A stretch of 64,000 nt of DNA from Amaurobius ferox (taxonomy: Eukaryota > Arthropoda > Arachnida > Araneae > Amaurobiidae). The notes beneath the pieces are model-generated. The model had not been told where the DNA came from and searched no databases. It was given only the letters and a program-made list of their open reading frames with translations. The stretch is taken from NCBI GenBank assembly GCA_951213105.1, contig OX578140.1:30008780-30072779 (forward strand). Direction: 5' to 3'. Positions 22,746 through 33,301 of the stretch are shown here, piece by piece. The translations under genes were made by a program, and so were the position numbers. Position 1 is the stretch's first letter. Each line of letters starts with the position of its first letter.

Positions 22746-24119
22746 GGTTCTTTGCAAATTATTAAAAACGTGGAGCTCTATCAAGCATAAGTCGGAAGCC
22801 AGGACAAAACCAAAAGTGGGTTTAAAAACGGCTTCATTTCACTCGATTTTAACTGTCTTTCAATATATACAGAAGCTGAAAATAATATCTCATATTATTT
22901 TAACACATTTGGAAATGACTGATTCATTTATCTGCGGAGGGCAAAAATTTAAGTAAACCTAGATAAGTTTAAAGAAAAAGAGCAAATAAAAAGAAGATAA
23001 ATTAATGATAATAATAAAAATATGACGTTTTTTCATTTATGAAAATGGCCTTTGGGTTAAGGGGCCAAAACTGAAATTTTTAGCTTAAAATGATAGTTTT
23101 TCAAAACTCAAATTTGAGGGGTCCCAAATTTTGGCACTCCTAAATAAAAGTATTTTCTTAAATGCTTTTTATAGCTAAACTAATGTTTTGTGAAAGAATA
23201 TTTAGAATAGTTAGAAATTAAATTAGACAGAAATAGTTCGTTTTGGGAAAACTGATATTTTGGGGGGACACTTTTACATATTTTCCTTATGGGACTAAAA
23301 TTCCTAGTTATGCTGATGTATTTGATTTACAAATATTTTACAGGTTTTATAAAACTTTGTAATAAGTACGTTCATTGAATTTGAGAAATGTGAAAAATAA
23401 CGCTGTTAGAATTGTTTTTCATTTCAAAAAGGGTTATGCAACTTGAGATTTAACGAGAATCTATCTCATTGGCGAAATACAGCGTTAAACTTTCCCCAAT
23501 GAGTTACAAAAGATCATTTAGTAACTCTACATAACTATTACTCATTGGAAATACGCACTGGTAACTTGTAATTGTAACGTCTAGTTACTTAAAGTTTCCA
23601 ACGGCTGTTAGTATTTCACAGTTAGTTACTTATTAACAAACTAGCAAAGCAACGGTGTTTTATTCCGTTACAATTCCAAAGTAAATTTACCTGCTCGTTT
23701 CAATCAAAAAAATATTATCAACGACAAATGATTCTTTCTTCATCCCGACAAAATAATCAAACTCAATGTTTCATTACATTCCTATCTATCGACTTGTTGG
23801 ATGCACTGAGAATCGGAATTGCTTCATGAAACGCCGCCATTCTAAAAATGTTGGCTGTTTGAATTGTTCGCTTTTATTATTACACTAGCAGCATACCCGT
23901 TCTTCGTACAGAATATATAAAGAAACTTAACATTCAGAATTATATGCAAATTTCTATAGTAGTATAAGTGACATTGTTATTCAAACATTCTATTAAAATA
24001 ATTAACATAATTCTTATAAAAAAGTATAAGAATCTCTTTTCTCGATATATAAATTTATCTTCAAAGACAGATGTGAAGAATAAAACACCAAGGTCTTGTT
24101 TGTAAACAAATTATAAAAA
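22746..24119. other. Non-coding, no gene seen
   Basis: About 1.4 kb without a supported feature, apart from a weak relative of the 18540-18620 phrase near 23740-23790. Confidence 0.5.
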
Positions 24120-24255
24120 ATCTGATGTGGGCAGCACATGACTTTCTTTATATAATGCAATGAATTTCCTTCTTTTACAGTAAAAAAAATCTGATGTGAG
24201 TAGCACATAACTGTCCTTATATAATGCAATGGATTTACTTTTTTAATGGTGAAAA
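24120..24255 (+). repeat. Two family A starts in tandem
   Basis: Two copies of the family A start (TCTGATGTGGGCAGCACATG at 24121; TCTGATGTGAGTAGCACATA at 24190) follow each other with a period of about 69 bp, each running through TATATAATGCAATG. Neither continues into the family A body. This is either a duplicated end or one element inserted into another and then deleted. Confidence 0.75.
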
Positions 24256-24515
24256 AGTGATGAAAGAATCCGCGGCACACTGTTTGAAACATTAAATTGT
24301 ACATTTTGCGCTTTTCCGGGTGACATCGTGTAAAACTATGTCATACCCAATTAACTTATATTTTACGCAACTCTAAATTAACAATTATCAATATTGATAC
24401 CATCCTCAATAAGCAATACAGTCCATATATTTAAATACGGCGTCATTTTTTGCAATTTTGATGATATTTTCGTCAATATGGGGGTAAATATCGCCAAGTT
24501 GGCGATATTTAGAAG

Positions 24516-25165
24516 AGCATTTCTTCTATATAATAAAAGGCAATGTCTGTGTGTCTGTCTTATACACTATACGTTTCGCGACCGCGCGTCGGAGAGCTAC
24601 GAAATTTGGCAATCGGAGACCTGGGGGGGAGGGAAGGGGACACGTGAAAACCGATTTTTAAAATTCTAATTATTTTTTTATTTATTTAATGTTTTATGCG
24701 ATTTCGACCTTTTTTTGCCCTTTTTTCTCCACGATCCAGACGTCGTAGAAAAAAACAACTCACACCATCGGAAAGAGCAGACAATTACGAGTAAAAATAT
24801 ATCAATTTCAAATCTCCATTTCGATTCCTAATATTTTTTAAAGATTTTAAAACAAAAGTCACTTTTGGCTCAAAAAAACGATTTTTGGTTTTTAAATTCT
24901 CGCATAGTAAAAAGTACTCATAATTTCGACTAATAATTTACATTTTTAGAAAGCTGAAATATCTGGCTTTCTTACAAGTCTAATCTGGTCCAGAAATAAT
25001 GAAAATTGCCTTCAGGATCGCAATTTTAAAGACGTCATGATTTTAAATTTCTCGGCGTTCCGTTCGTTTCTCCCCCGCTGAAGCAGGGAAGGTGGTGGGT
25101 GGGGACGTCAAGGTGGAGGTGACGTCACGGTTCTGAATAGAGCGCCTTTGCTCTATATAAATTAT
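24516..25165 (+). repeat. Repeat C (single copy here), GTCTGTGTGTCTG-type start
   Basis: Starts TCTATATAATAAAAGGCAATG then TCTGTGTGTCTGTC, and ends GAGCGCCTTTGCTCTATATAA. The outer ends are roughly inverted (TATATAATAAAAGGC against the complement of GCCTTTGCTCTATATA). The right part has GACGTCA-type words near 25107-25127. No coding capacity. Its layout (AT-rich inverted ends, CTGT microsatellite next to one end) recalls families A and B, but the end sequences differ. Probably a non-autonomous element. Confidence 0.5.
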
Positions 25166-25209
25166 TATATTTATATTTTAAATGATGGGACGATCTGGAT
25201 TTTTTAAAT

Positions 25210-25439
25210 GTATATTTTAACTTTTGGATATTTTAAATGGATATTTTAATTTTATGGATATTTTAAATGATGGAACAATGAAACAATGGAATGAGGATGA
25301 TGGAATTAAGCATATGGTCATTTTGTATATTTTAACTTTTGGATATTTTAAATGGATATTTTAATTTTATGGATATTTTAAATGATGGAACAATGAAACA
25401 ATGGAATGAGGATGATGGAATTAAGCATATGGTCATTTT
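25210..25439 (+). repeat. Perfect-looking tandem duplication, 115-bp unit
   Basis: The units 25210-25324 and 25325-25439 are the same by eye. Each holds three shorter repeats of GGATATTTTAA and the phrase GAACAATGAAACAATGGAAT. It abuts the SINE array that follows. Confidence 0.85.
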
Positions 25440-26868
25440 AAATTGCAAATTAGCGCGCGGGAAGTTAGCGGTAGGCCCGGGTTCGATTCCCGCCACTGCC
25501 AAAACTGCCGCCGTGTTTACGTGGAATACGATCACGTTAAATATGTTGGTCCGTAAGTCCTTCCGAGAGGTTGGTGTTAGGGGAAGGAGGATACGGCCCC
25601 TGTGGATGCCTCCCCCACTGGGTTCCCGTCTAAATTGGGTGAATATGTAGAAAGTTATGGAGATTGTCGCGGAGGGCGCGGCAGCCCAGTGGTTAGCGCG
25701 CGGGAATTGCACTCAGTAGGCCCGGGTTCGATTCCCGCCACTGCCAAAACTTACGCCACGTTCACGCAGAGTACGATCACGTTAAACATGTGGGTTCGTG
25801 AGTCCTTCCGAGAGGTTGGTGGTAGGGGAAGGAGGGTACGGTCTAAATTGGGTGAATAAAAAGAAAGTTATGGAGATTGTCGCGGAGGGCGAAGTAGCCC
25901 AGTGGTTAGCGCGCGGGAATTGCACGCGGTAGGCCCGGGTTCGATTTCCGCCACTGACATGGAGTACGATCACTTTAAACATATGGGTCCGTATGTTTTT
26001 CCGAGAGGTTGGTGGTAGGGGAAGGAGGGTACGTTCCCTGTGGATGCCTCCCCCACTGGGTTCCGGTCTAAATTGGGTGGCACATCCTGACCGTCCAACC
26101 AGTTACCAGGCCCGGGTTCGATTCCCAAAATTGCCGCCGTGTTTACGCGGAGTACGAGCACGTTAAACATGTGGGTCCGTGAGTCCTTCCGAGAAGTTGG
26201 TGGTAGGGGAAGGAGGGTACGGTCTAAATTGGATGAATAAAAAGAAAGTTATGGAGATTGTCGCGTAGGGCAAAGTAGCCCAATGGTTAGCGCGCGGAAA
26301 TTGCACTCGGTAGGCCCGGGTTCGATTCCCAAAATTGCCGCCGTGTTTACGCGGAGTACGATCACGTTAAACATGTGGGTCTGTAAGTCCTTCCGAGAGG
26401 TTGGTGGTAGGGGAAGAAGGGTACGGTCCCTGTGGATGCTTCTCCCACTTGGTTCCGGTCTAAATTGGGTGAATAAAAAGAAAGTTATGAAGAATATCGC
26501 GGAGGGTGAAGTACCCCAGTGGTTAGTGCGCGGGATTTGCACTTGGTAGGCCCGGGTTCGATTCCCAAAATTGCCGAATAAAAATAAAGTTATGGAGATT
26601 GTCGCGGATGGCACGGTAGCCCAGTGGTTAGCGCGCGGGAATTTCACTCGGTAGGCTCGGGTTCGATTCCCGCCATTGCCAAAACTGCAGCCGTGTTCAC
26701 GCGGAGTACGATCACGTTAAACGTGTGGGACTGCAAGTCCTTCCGAGAGGTTTGTGGTAGGGGAAGGAGGGTACGGTCTCTTTGGATGCCTCCCCCATTG
26801 GGTTCCGGTCTAAATTGTGTGGCACTTCCTGGCCTCCCAAGCAGTTACCTTACACCTTTCTGGTAGGT
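25440..26868 (+). repeat. Tandem array of a tRNA-derived SINE
   Basis: Seven diverged monomers start near 25441, 25677, 25889, 26110, 26271, 26506 and 26610. A typical monomer has a box A (TAGCCCAGTGG), box B (GGGTTCGATTCCC), the body (CGGAGTACGATCACGTTAAA, TCCGAGAGGTTGGTGG, CCCACTGGGTTCCGG) and then a junction word absent from the dispersed copies (AATAAAAAGAAAGTTATGGA, GATTGTCGCGGAGGG) leading into the next box A. The third and fourth are fused through a partial tail. Only the last monomer has the normal SINE tail (CAGTTACCTTACACC, CTGGTAGGTCG), cut at its very end. Some monomers lack about 28 bp of the body. It is therefore a satellite built from a SINE. Confidence 0.9.
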
Positions 26869-26984
26869 CGCGCCAACGAGTTTGCCACGGTCAGAATTTT
26901 CAAGGGTAGCGAACAGGCTGGTCGCCAAAGGCGGCTAGTATATAATAAAAAGTATGCCCATCATACCACGGAATTAAAAATTTG

Positions 26985-27762
26985 CAAAACATTGCATCCC
27001 ATTTGGCGTCATTTTTATCAATTTGGCGACATTTTTATGAATTTGCCAACAGTTTCGCCAATTTGGCAACATGTAAAAAAGCCGCCAAGTTGGTGATTTG
27101 CCGCCAAAATTCCGCAAAGAGTTACATACGGGGAAATAGGTTATTCTTATGTTCTTTCCAAATATTAAATTTTCATCAATTAGTTAATTATTTTCATTGA
27201 TTTAGCGTCATTTTTGTCAATTTGATGACATTTTTTATCAATTTGGCAATATTTTCGTCAATTTGACAACATTTAAATAACTCGCTAAGTTGGCGATATT
27301 ATGCCAAATTCTTCACCAAAATTTCGTTAAGTATTATTGTCGGAGAAATAGGTTATTTTTATAATAGATAAACGACAAATGGCGTCCAAATACAAAACTT
27401 TTACCCAAAATATCTTCTCTTATATTAGATTATTCTTATTCGTTCCAAGATATTCGACGATTCGAGATGACGATTCGATTGCGTGTAAAAACAATAGGCT
27501 TCCAGTGTTCACTGATTGTAATTTTAGTACAAAATTTTGTTCGAATCTCTTTATTCGTTCGTGAGATATCGTCGTCCACAGACTCAATGACACACACACA
27601 CAAACACATACAGACGATAAAAAACAGACGATACCTCAAAAACGCCTGATTCGTGTTCAGGGATGCTGAAAACATATTCTCCCTTCGAAATCTCGAATTC
27701 GAATTATCGACCCAGTCACAATACTTTCCTTATACATTATGCTATGTATATAAGGAAAGTAA
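26985..27762 (+). repeat. Family A repeat, divergent copy A6
   Basis: Lacks the usual start but has an internal duplication of the GGCGTCATTTTTATCAATTT segment (about 27002 and 27203). It then follows the family A order (AATAGGCTTCCAGTGTTCAC, CTCGAATTCGAATTATCG) to the hairpin end ATAAGGAAAGTAA. The family-typical poly-G block is missing. No coding capacity. Confidence 0.75.
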
Positions 27763-27904
27763 TAAATGAGCAATTTTCTAAACACAGTATATGAGTTTGA
27801 AAACCTGACCTTCAATAACGTTAAAAAAATACATGTTTTATAATCCCCCCCCTTAAATAACGAATGATACAAGGTTTGGATTACTAGCTAAAACCACTAT
27901 CGAT

Positions 27905-28941
27905 ATACTGCTCTCGTATCGGTGTTCCGATAGACACGGCAGACCATTCTCGAATGTACAACCCAGGTTCGAAACTCATCCCGTCTGTGAGTAGAACCCA
28001 CAGGCGACCTGTACTCTAACACTTTTCCAAAACAAAGGCAATTTAAACCCTTACCTTGTAAGGACATCATCTTCAGCTGAAAACACACATAAAATACACA
28101 ACTTCAAAACTCCAATAAAGACACATTTATTAGTTCTAATATCCAAATATCTATTTATTTACTTTTAGAATAGGAGTCACCAAACCAACAGACGCTGAAT
28201 TCTTATCAGCCAAAATAAGCACTTCTGGACACAGGAGCCAACGATATGATTTTAAATAGTTACCCGTCAAAGGTACATTAATTATTACTTCCAATATTAT
28301 GATAACTGTGACAAAGCATGAAAACATTTAAAAAACACAGAATATGTGGTATGGTCTCGACACATGGGAACTACCGCACTCGAAATTATAATTTTAGAAT
28401 TTATAATATCACTTATTAACAATCTAGAATTTATTTCAATTAAACAGATATCAATTCAGGTCAGGAAGTTGAATTTATGTTCTGAAGATTTACACTAAAT
28501 TACGTGACTGACTTCCGACAAAGAGTTTGAACAGTCGCAGAAAATACCCTTACCTCCGTCATCGGAGATGCTGAAGGGTCGTTACACCATCATCCACCTC
28601 GTACCCACGGTTAAACCGTTCAATGGATAACTGGCACACACTCCTTTAGTAGATGATCTTCTAAGGGGCCCGGTCAGGACTCGGCTTCATTTTGGCGCTC
28701 CAGCCCTCTCCAACACCTCAACCCTGCACAGGGACCTCGGGTCAAATCCGCACTTTTACGTCGATGATTTACACAGCAGGTCGACGGCTCCTCTTCGATG
28801 TTCTTCGGCGACACCTCCCCAAGCCCACGAAATCAGAGACCGACATAGTGTCAAGCCTCCGACTCCCCCGTGAGCAACATAAAAATTACGATCCGGACTA
28901 GCCCAGTGCCATGGGTAGCCTGATAGGGAAGTGCGCCACGA
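27905..28941 (-). mobile_element. LTR-like repeat R1, left part
   Basis: Matches R3 (about 37640-38672) in the same orientation at roughly 90% by eye; its outer 300 bp also matches R2 (35840-36170) in inverted orientation. It contains the uninterrupted site acactcctttagt at 28638-28650, which in R3 has been split by a 65-bp insertion. The repeat continues at 33302 after the LINE. I read the minus strand as sense because that strand starts TG at the far end (33828) and has a TATA box. A 45-codon plus-strand tail shared with R3 differs by mainly amino-acid-changing substitutions, so it is not under coding constraint. Confidence 0.7.
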
Positions 28942-29272
28942 CGTACGTACGCAATGTGGGTTGTTGAATGGAGTGCCGAGTCGATAAGACCTAAACCTCC
29001 GGTATGGTAAACTCTTGTATGATATTCTTGAAATTCATGAGCTGCACAGATATGATAGAAATGCAAAGAGAAGCAAAGCTAGTGCTGCCATCTCTGTGAG
29101 AGTGGCGGCAAGAAAAAGGGGGTAGAGAGCAGGAGCGAACAAGGATTAAGATACAGTGTTAGATTTAAAGCTCCAGTTTGATAAATATTCAATTTTAATA
29201 ACAAATTTTTAATTTTAAAAGGTTCAGATAAAATATGGGGCAGGAAATGGAAGGCATAAGGAATTATAAAGC

Positions 29273-30869
29273 CTAAGGGGGTTCGAAGAGGACAGCTCGC
29301 GGACGCTTTCTTTGCCGACGAGGGTCGTAGTCAGTTATTGTAAATAGTAACTCATTTTGGATGGTAGGAACGTTTTGAAAGAAGTTTGAAGAGATATTCT
29401 TGATGGTTTGTTTGATTGTTGGAATATTAAAGTCATTTCTTATTACGTCGTTTCGCAGATACCTTGGAGCTCTTCTGATGGTTCTAAGTATGCGGTTTTG
29501 TTCAATTTGGATATTGTTCAGACTGGACTTACTGGCAAAGCCCCAGACAGGGCAAGCGTAGAGTAGGAGGGGGATGATAATAGTTTTAAAAAGTAAGATT
29601 TTATTTTTGAGGTCTAAATGTTTTGAATAGAGGAGGTGGTTCATGGCGCCGGCAAGTTTTTTGGCTTTTTTGGTGACATGGCTGATGTGATCATTAAAGG
29701 TGAGGCGGCTGTCAAGGTGCACTCCGAAATATTTTGCAGAACGGCCGAAGCAGACTGGCTGAGCGTGGTTTTCGATTGGAGGGGGTGGGAATCTTTTCCA
29801 GGAGAAAAAGATGGCCTGCGATTTAACGGGGTTAATTTTGATCTTCCATTGGTTATAGTAGGTCTCAAGTATGTCTATATGATTTTGGAGGTTAGCATGA
29901 AGATAATTTACGTTCCGATGTGCGGATATGATACATGTATCATCTGCGTATATACAGAGGGTGGAATGGGGTGCGCGGGGGGTATCATTTACGAAAATAT
30001 TAAAAAGAAGGGTGGCAAGAATAGAGCCTTGAGGGACACCTGCTTTGATAGGATTTTTAGAAGAAAGGGTGTTTAGGATCCGTACGTGGAAATTACGGTG
30101 CTGGAGGTATGAGTTTATGATTTGAATAAGGGGAGGGGGCATTTATTTTGATGAGTTTATAGATGAGTCCTTTATGCCACGTACGGTCAAAGGCTTTCTC
30201 TACGTCGAGAAGAATGGCTCCAGCTGATTGTTTGTTGTGGAAGGCGTCAGAGACAAATTCCACAACACGCAACAGCTGGTGGGTGGTTGAATGGGCAGGG
30301 CGGAAACCAAATTGCTCGGGAATGATAATATTGTTGGAGTCAATGAATTTGAAAAGGCGGTTGTGAATAACTCGCTCAGCCAGTTTGCTAAGGGAGGAAA
30401 GCAATGAAATGGGCCGGTAGGCAGAGGGGTTTGAGGGGTCGCCGCCATGTTTAAGAATAGGTATGATAATCGCGGTTTTCCATTGGTCGGGGAAGTGGTG
30501 TAAGAAAAGTATGGCATTTATGATGTGTACGAGGTAAAAGAGGATATTTAGGGGAATAAATTTTAAGGCTTTATTAGTGATTCTGTCTAGTCCGGGTGTT
30601 TTTTTGTTTTTAAAGCTTTTAATGATATCGAAAAGTTCAGTCGGGGTGGTAGGGGTGATGCGGTCCAAGAGCGGGGCGGGGGGGGGGTTCATGAAATTTT
30701 CAACTTGGCGGGTTATCTGGGCCTGAAAATGGGTGTTATTAGTAGAATTATTAGGTTTGAACTGGTTTTTGTAGGTTTTAGCAAGTATGTCAGCTTTTTG
30801 AAGGTTTGAGAATGCCATTCCTGTGGCGGTGCGGAGGGGGGGGGATCTGGCCAAAAGGTTTCTTAACAC
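29273..30869 (-). pseudogene. LINE ORF2, reverse transcriptase part
   Basis: Reverse transcriptase of the same ORF2, in two frames. The first block (30093-30869) has FKNKKTPGLDRITNKALK, WKTAIIIPILKHGGDP, YRPISLLSSLSKLAERVIHN, EQFGFRPAHSTTHQLLRV and LLDVEKAFDRTWHKGL (motif A Asp). The second block (29273-30142) has KAGVPQGSILATLLFNIFVND (motif B), the catalytic LCIYADDTCIIS (YADD) and KINPVKSQAIFF, then a C-terminal region with a Leu-rich thumb-like segment. The two blocks meet at about 30140 with a one-base shift. All polymerase motifs survive, so the copy would need few repairs to be open, but as it stands it is not translatable as one protein. Confidence 0.9.
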
Positions 30870-31966
30870 GCTTTATTTCTCTCCAAATGGTTCTGTCTTC
30901 GGGGGAAAGGGATTCAATGAAATGTTTCCAGCTTTGCTGTTTGAAAATTTTGATGTCCGCTCTAAGTTTGCGGTTTAAAGAATTTAGGTGGGTTTTAATT
31001 TGGGTGTTTCTGGTAGATTGCCATAGCCTGCGAGTGAAGTTTCTTGTTTTAATTTGGATAATAATGTGGGGTGGAAGTGGGTTGTAGCGGGGGGCAGGGC
31101 GGGTGGATGTAGCCTCCGAGAGGGCCCGTTGAATTTCAAGAGTTACGTTACTTACAGCTGAATCAAGGTCAGCCGGGCTTTTAATTTGAGGATTTAAAAG
31201 GGTGAACAATTTGAGTGATTTTTTGAAGTTTTTCCAGTTGGTGAAGGTTGGGAGATTGGAAACAGGGAGGAGGGTATTTAAATTTAGGGAAAGAAGGACA
31301 GGGAGGTGGTCAGAGCTTAGTTCATTTAGGGTGTCAGTGGTGTGAGGGTAGTGAATATTCTTTAAAAGGGCAAAATCAATGGTGGAGGGGGCAGCCGAGA
31401 GAGAGTAGTGGGTGGGGCTAGAAGGTACGGCAATATGGATATTATTGGTCGAGGTGAAGTTATGAATTTGAGTGCCAAAAAGAGTTCTGCGGCGGCAGTT
31501 CCATGAAGGGTGGTGGGCACTGAAATCGCCTGCTAGGATAGTTCTGAGATTTGAGTTTAGGATGTTTTGAAGGTCGGGGATAATGTCGACAGAGCCACTG
31601 TGTTTGACGTAGACAGAACCAATAACAATTGGCGGGTGGTTTGGAAGGGTGACTTTTATAAGTTTGTTTTCAATTAGGTTGGAATTGATGGAAAACAGCT
31701 CATAATGGGGGATATTGCTTTTGACATAGATAGAGATTCCTCCATATGGGGAGGGGGAGGTGGCATTTTGATATCTGTAGGCAGAGTAGAGTTTATAATT
31801 TGGAATTTTAAGGGAGGGAGGATGACGGCCAGGTTTGATTTCTTGTACTAGGAGGATTTCAAAAGGGTTCGAATTTATGAAGTCGCGGAATTCTGTGATT
31901 TTGCCAGTAAGTCCATTTGCGTTCCAGAAGAGGATCCTAAGGGTATGCTGTGTACTATTCATCATG
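30790..31966 (-). pseudogene. LINE ORF2, endonuclease part
   Basis: Apurinic/apyrimidinic-type endonuclease of a Jockey-clade LINE, which nicks target DNA for reverse transcription. The likely start is the ATGATG at 31960-31965 that overlaps the ORF1 stop, although the open frame extends to 32016. Seen: LRILFWNANGLTGKITEF near the start, LLVQEIKPG (catalytic Glu region), YGGISIYVKS, IVIGSVYVKH, TILAGDFSAHHPSWNC (catalytic Asp/His region) and ELSSDHLPVLLSL (terminal Ser-Asp-His). All the usual AP-endonuclease landmarks are present. The frame fails at a run of G on the plus strand near 30835-30845, where a one-base slip moves the product into the reverse transcriptase frame. Confidence 0.9.
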
Positions 31967-33296
31967 GGTGTTAGAAACAGGACAGAAGACTTCTTCAAGA
32001 GCAGTGAGGATCGCAAAAAGTTTATTTAGGGGGTTTGAGTTTTCATTGAAGCTAGTGCGGATTTGGGCAATGAATTTTTTAATTTTCGTCATATCGATGT
32101 CAAAACTTTGAAATATATTTTTGATTTCGGTGAAAATGCTTAAGATCTCAGTAAAATGTGATGAAAGATTTGATTTTGGTTTTTCAGAGTGGTTTGATGA
32201 TTTTTGTGGAATGGTGTCAGGGACAGGGGGAGGGGGGGTAATATAAGAATGTATGGAAAGATTTGCCAGCGGTAAGTTATTTGGGTCGGTAAGGGGAGTT
32301 CTTTTAGGAGTGTACTTCGTGAGAGATTTAGCTAGTCTTGAGTTTTGATTTTCCGGCATGGGAGTAGATTTTTCAGTGGCGTTTGAGGTGATTTCAGCAA
32401 AGGTTTTAGTTGTGGGTGGTGGGGTGGTGGGGTGGTGGGGTGGTGGGCAGGAAATTGTTCGTTTGAAATGGGGGTGGGCTGATTTAGAGTAGCATTTTGA
32501 CTGGGGATGATTTTTTGGGATGAGGTTCTGAAGGGTGGGAAGTCTTTAGGCTGCGGTGCAGGGGCGCGAGTTGCGGGGGGGGGGACATAAGGTCCCGGGA
32601 TGTAAGCGTCCTTGTTGTACGGATTTGATGGGCAGAGTCTGTAATTTGCAGTATGGGGGCCAAGGCAGTTTGCGCATTTAGGGGGAGTTGTAATGGGTTT
32701 AGTACAGTCTCTAGATTGGTGACCTTCTCCACACTTTACACATCGCCGGCAGTCCAAATAGTTGCTCTTAGTCCTCTGGACGAGTCGGACGGTCTGGGTC
32801 TTCAACACTTTACACATCTGTGGGGAAGACGGCAGCAGTCACTACTATGGTTGTACCGCTGGCAGCGGTAGCACATCTTAACTGCGCGGGATTGAAAGTC
32901 TGTTATTTTGATTGTCATATCAAGGAGGGTGGTGATTTCTCGGATTTTTTCCCATCCCTTAGTGGGGTTTAGGTAGGTCAGAAAGATGGGTAGGGGGGCT
33001 TTGGTACGGTAATCTTTGAGTTGTGATATGCGATGGGTGCTGAAACCTAGTGAGTTAAGCTCATGGGCAATTTCATCTATCTGTGAATTTGGGGGGAGAC
33101 CTTTTAATAAGATTTTAATCGGCCTATCGGCCTTTAAGTTAATGGAATGAAATTCGATGTTTGATTCTACAAGGTGTCTTTGTACTATGCGAAAATCTTC
33201 TATTGACAGGGGGTAGATTTTAATAAATTCGCCAGCTAATTGGGCTTTTACTGGGTTTGTAGTTTTCGAGTTTAAAGTTTTGACTAATTCCCTCCA
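31955..33296 (-). pseudogene. LINE ORF1 (gag-like nucleic-acid-binding protein), broken
   Basis: ORF1 of a Jockey-type LINE would coat the element RNA. Reading from 33296 the frame is open without a start (5'-truncated) and contains a stretch typical of the domain that precedes the knuckles (RPIKILLKGLPPNSQIDEI, then KAPLPIFLTYLNP). Three CCHC-type knuckles follow: CYRCQRYNHSSDC, CVKCGEGHQSRDC and CANCLGPHTANYRLC. A 60-bp insertion at 32745-32804 falls between the first and second knuckle and gives an immediate TGA after CVKC. After it, the frame at 32332-32817 is rich in Pro, and the C-terminal 134 codons (31955-32359) are one frame off. The stop TAG at 31955 overlaps the ORF2 start in ATGATGAATAG. 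Confidence 0.85.
32731..32818 (+). mobile_element. Mini-insertion M3 (60 bp) with 14-bp target duplication
   Basis: The insert at 32745-32804 is flanked by acactttacacatc at 32731-32744 and 32805-32818. It contains the hairpin CTCTTAGTCC...GGACGAG and the tail core TCGGACGGTCTGGGTCTTC. The duplicated target encodes the CVKC of the second zinc knuckle of the LINE ORF1, so the insertion site is exact at codon level. The net addition of 74 bp shifts frame and brings in a TGA. Confidence 0.9.
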
Positions 33297-33301
33297 GTTG
33301 T

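Noticed and set aside
25332..26866. Overlapping frames on both strands
   Set aside because: They are translations of the SINE array; the recurring peptide STITLNMWV simply reflects the repeated DNA.
28692..28901. Conserved small protein shared with 38345-38632
   Set aside because: The two copies share about 45 codons, but most differences change the amino acid, so there is no sign of coding constraint.
29636..30076. 146-codon plus-strand frame
   Set aside because: Antisense shadow of the LINE reverse transcriptase.
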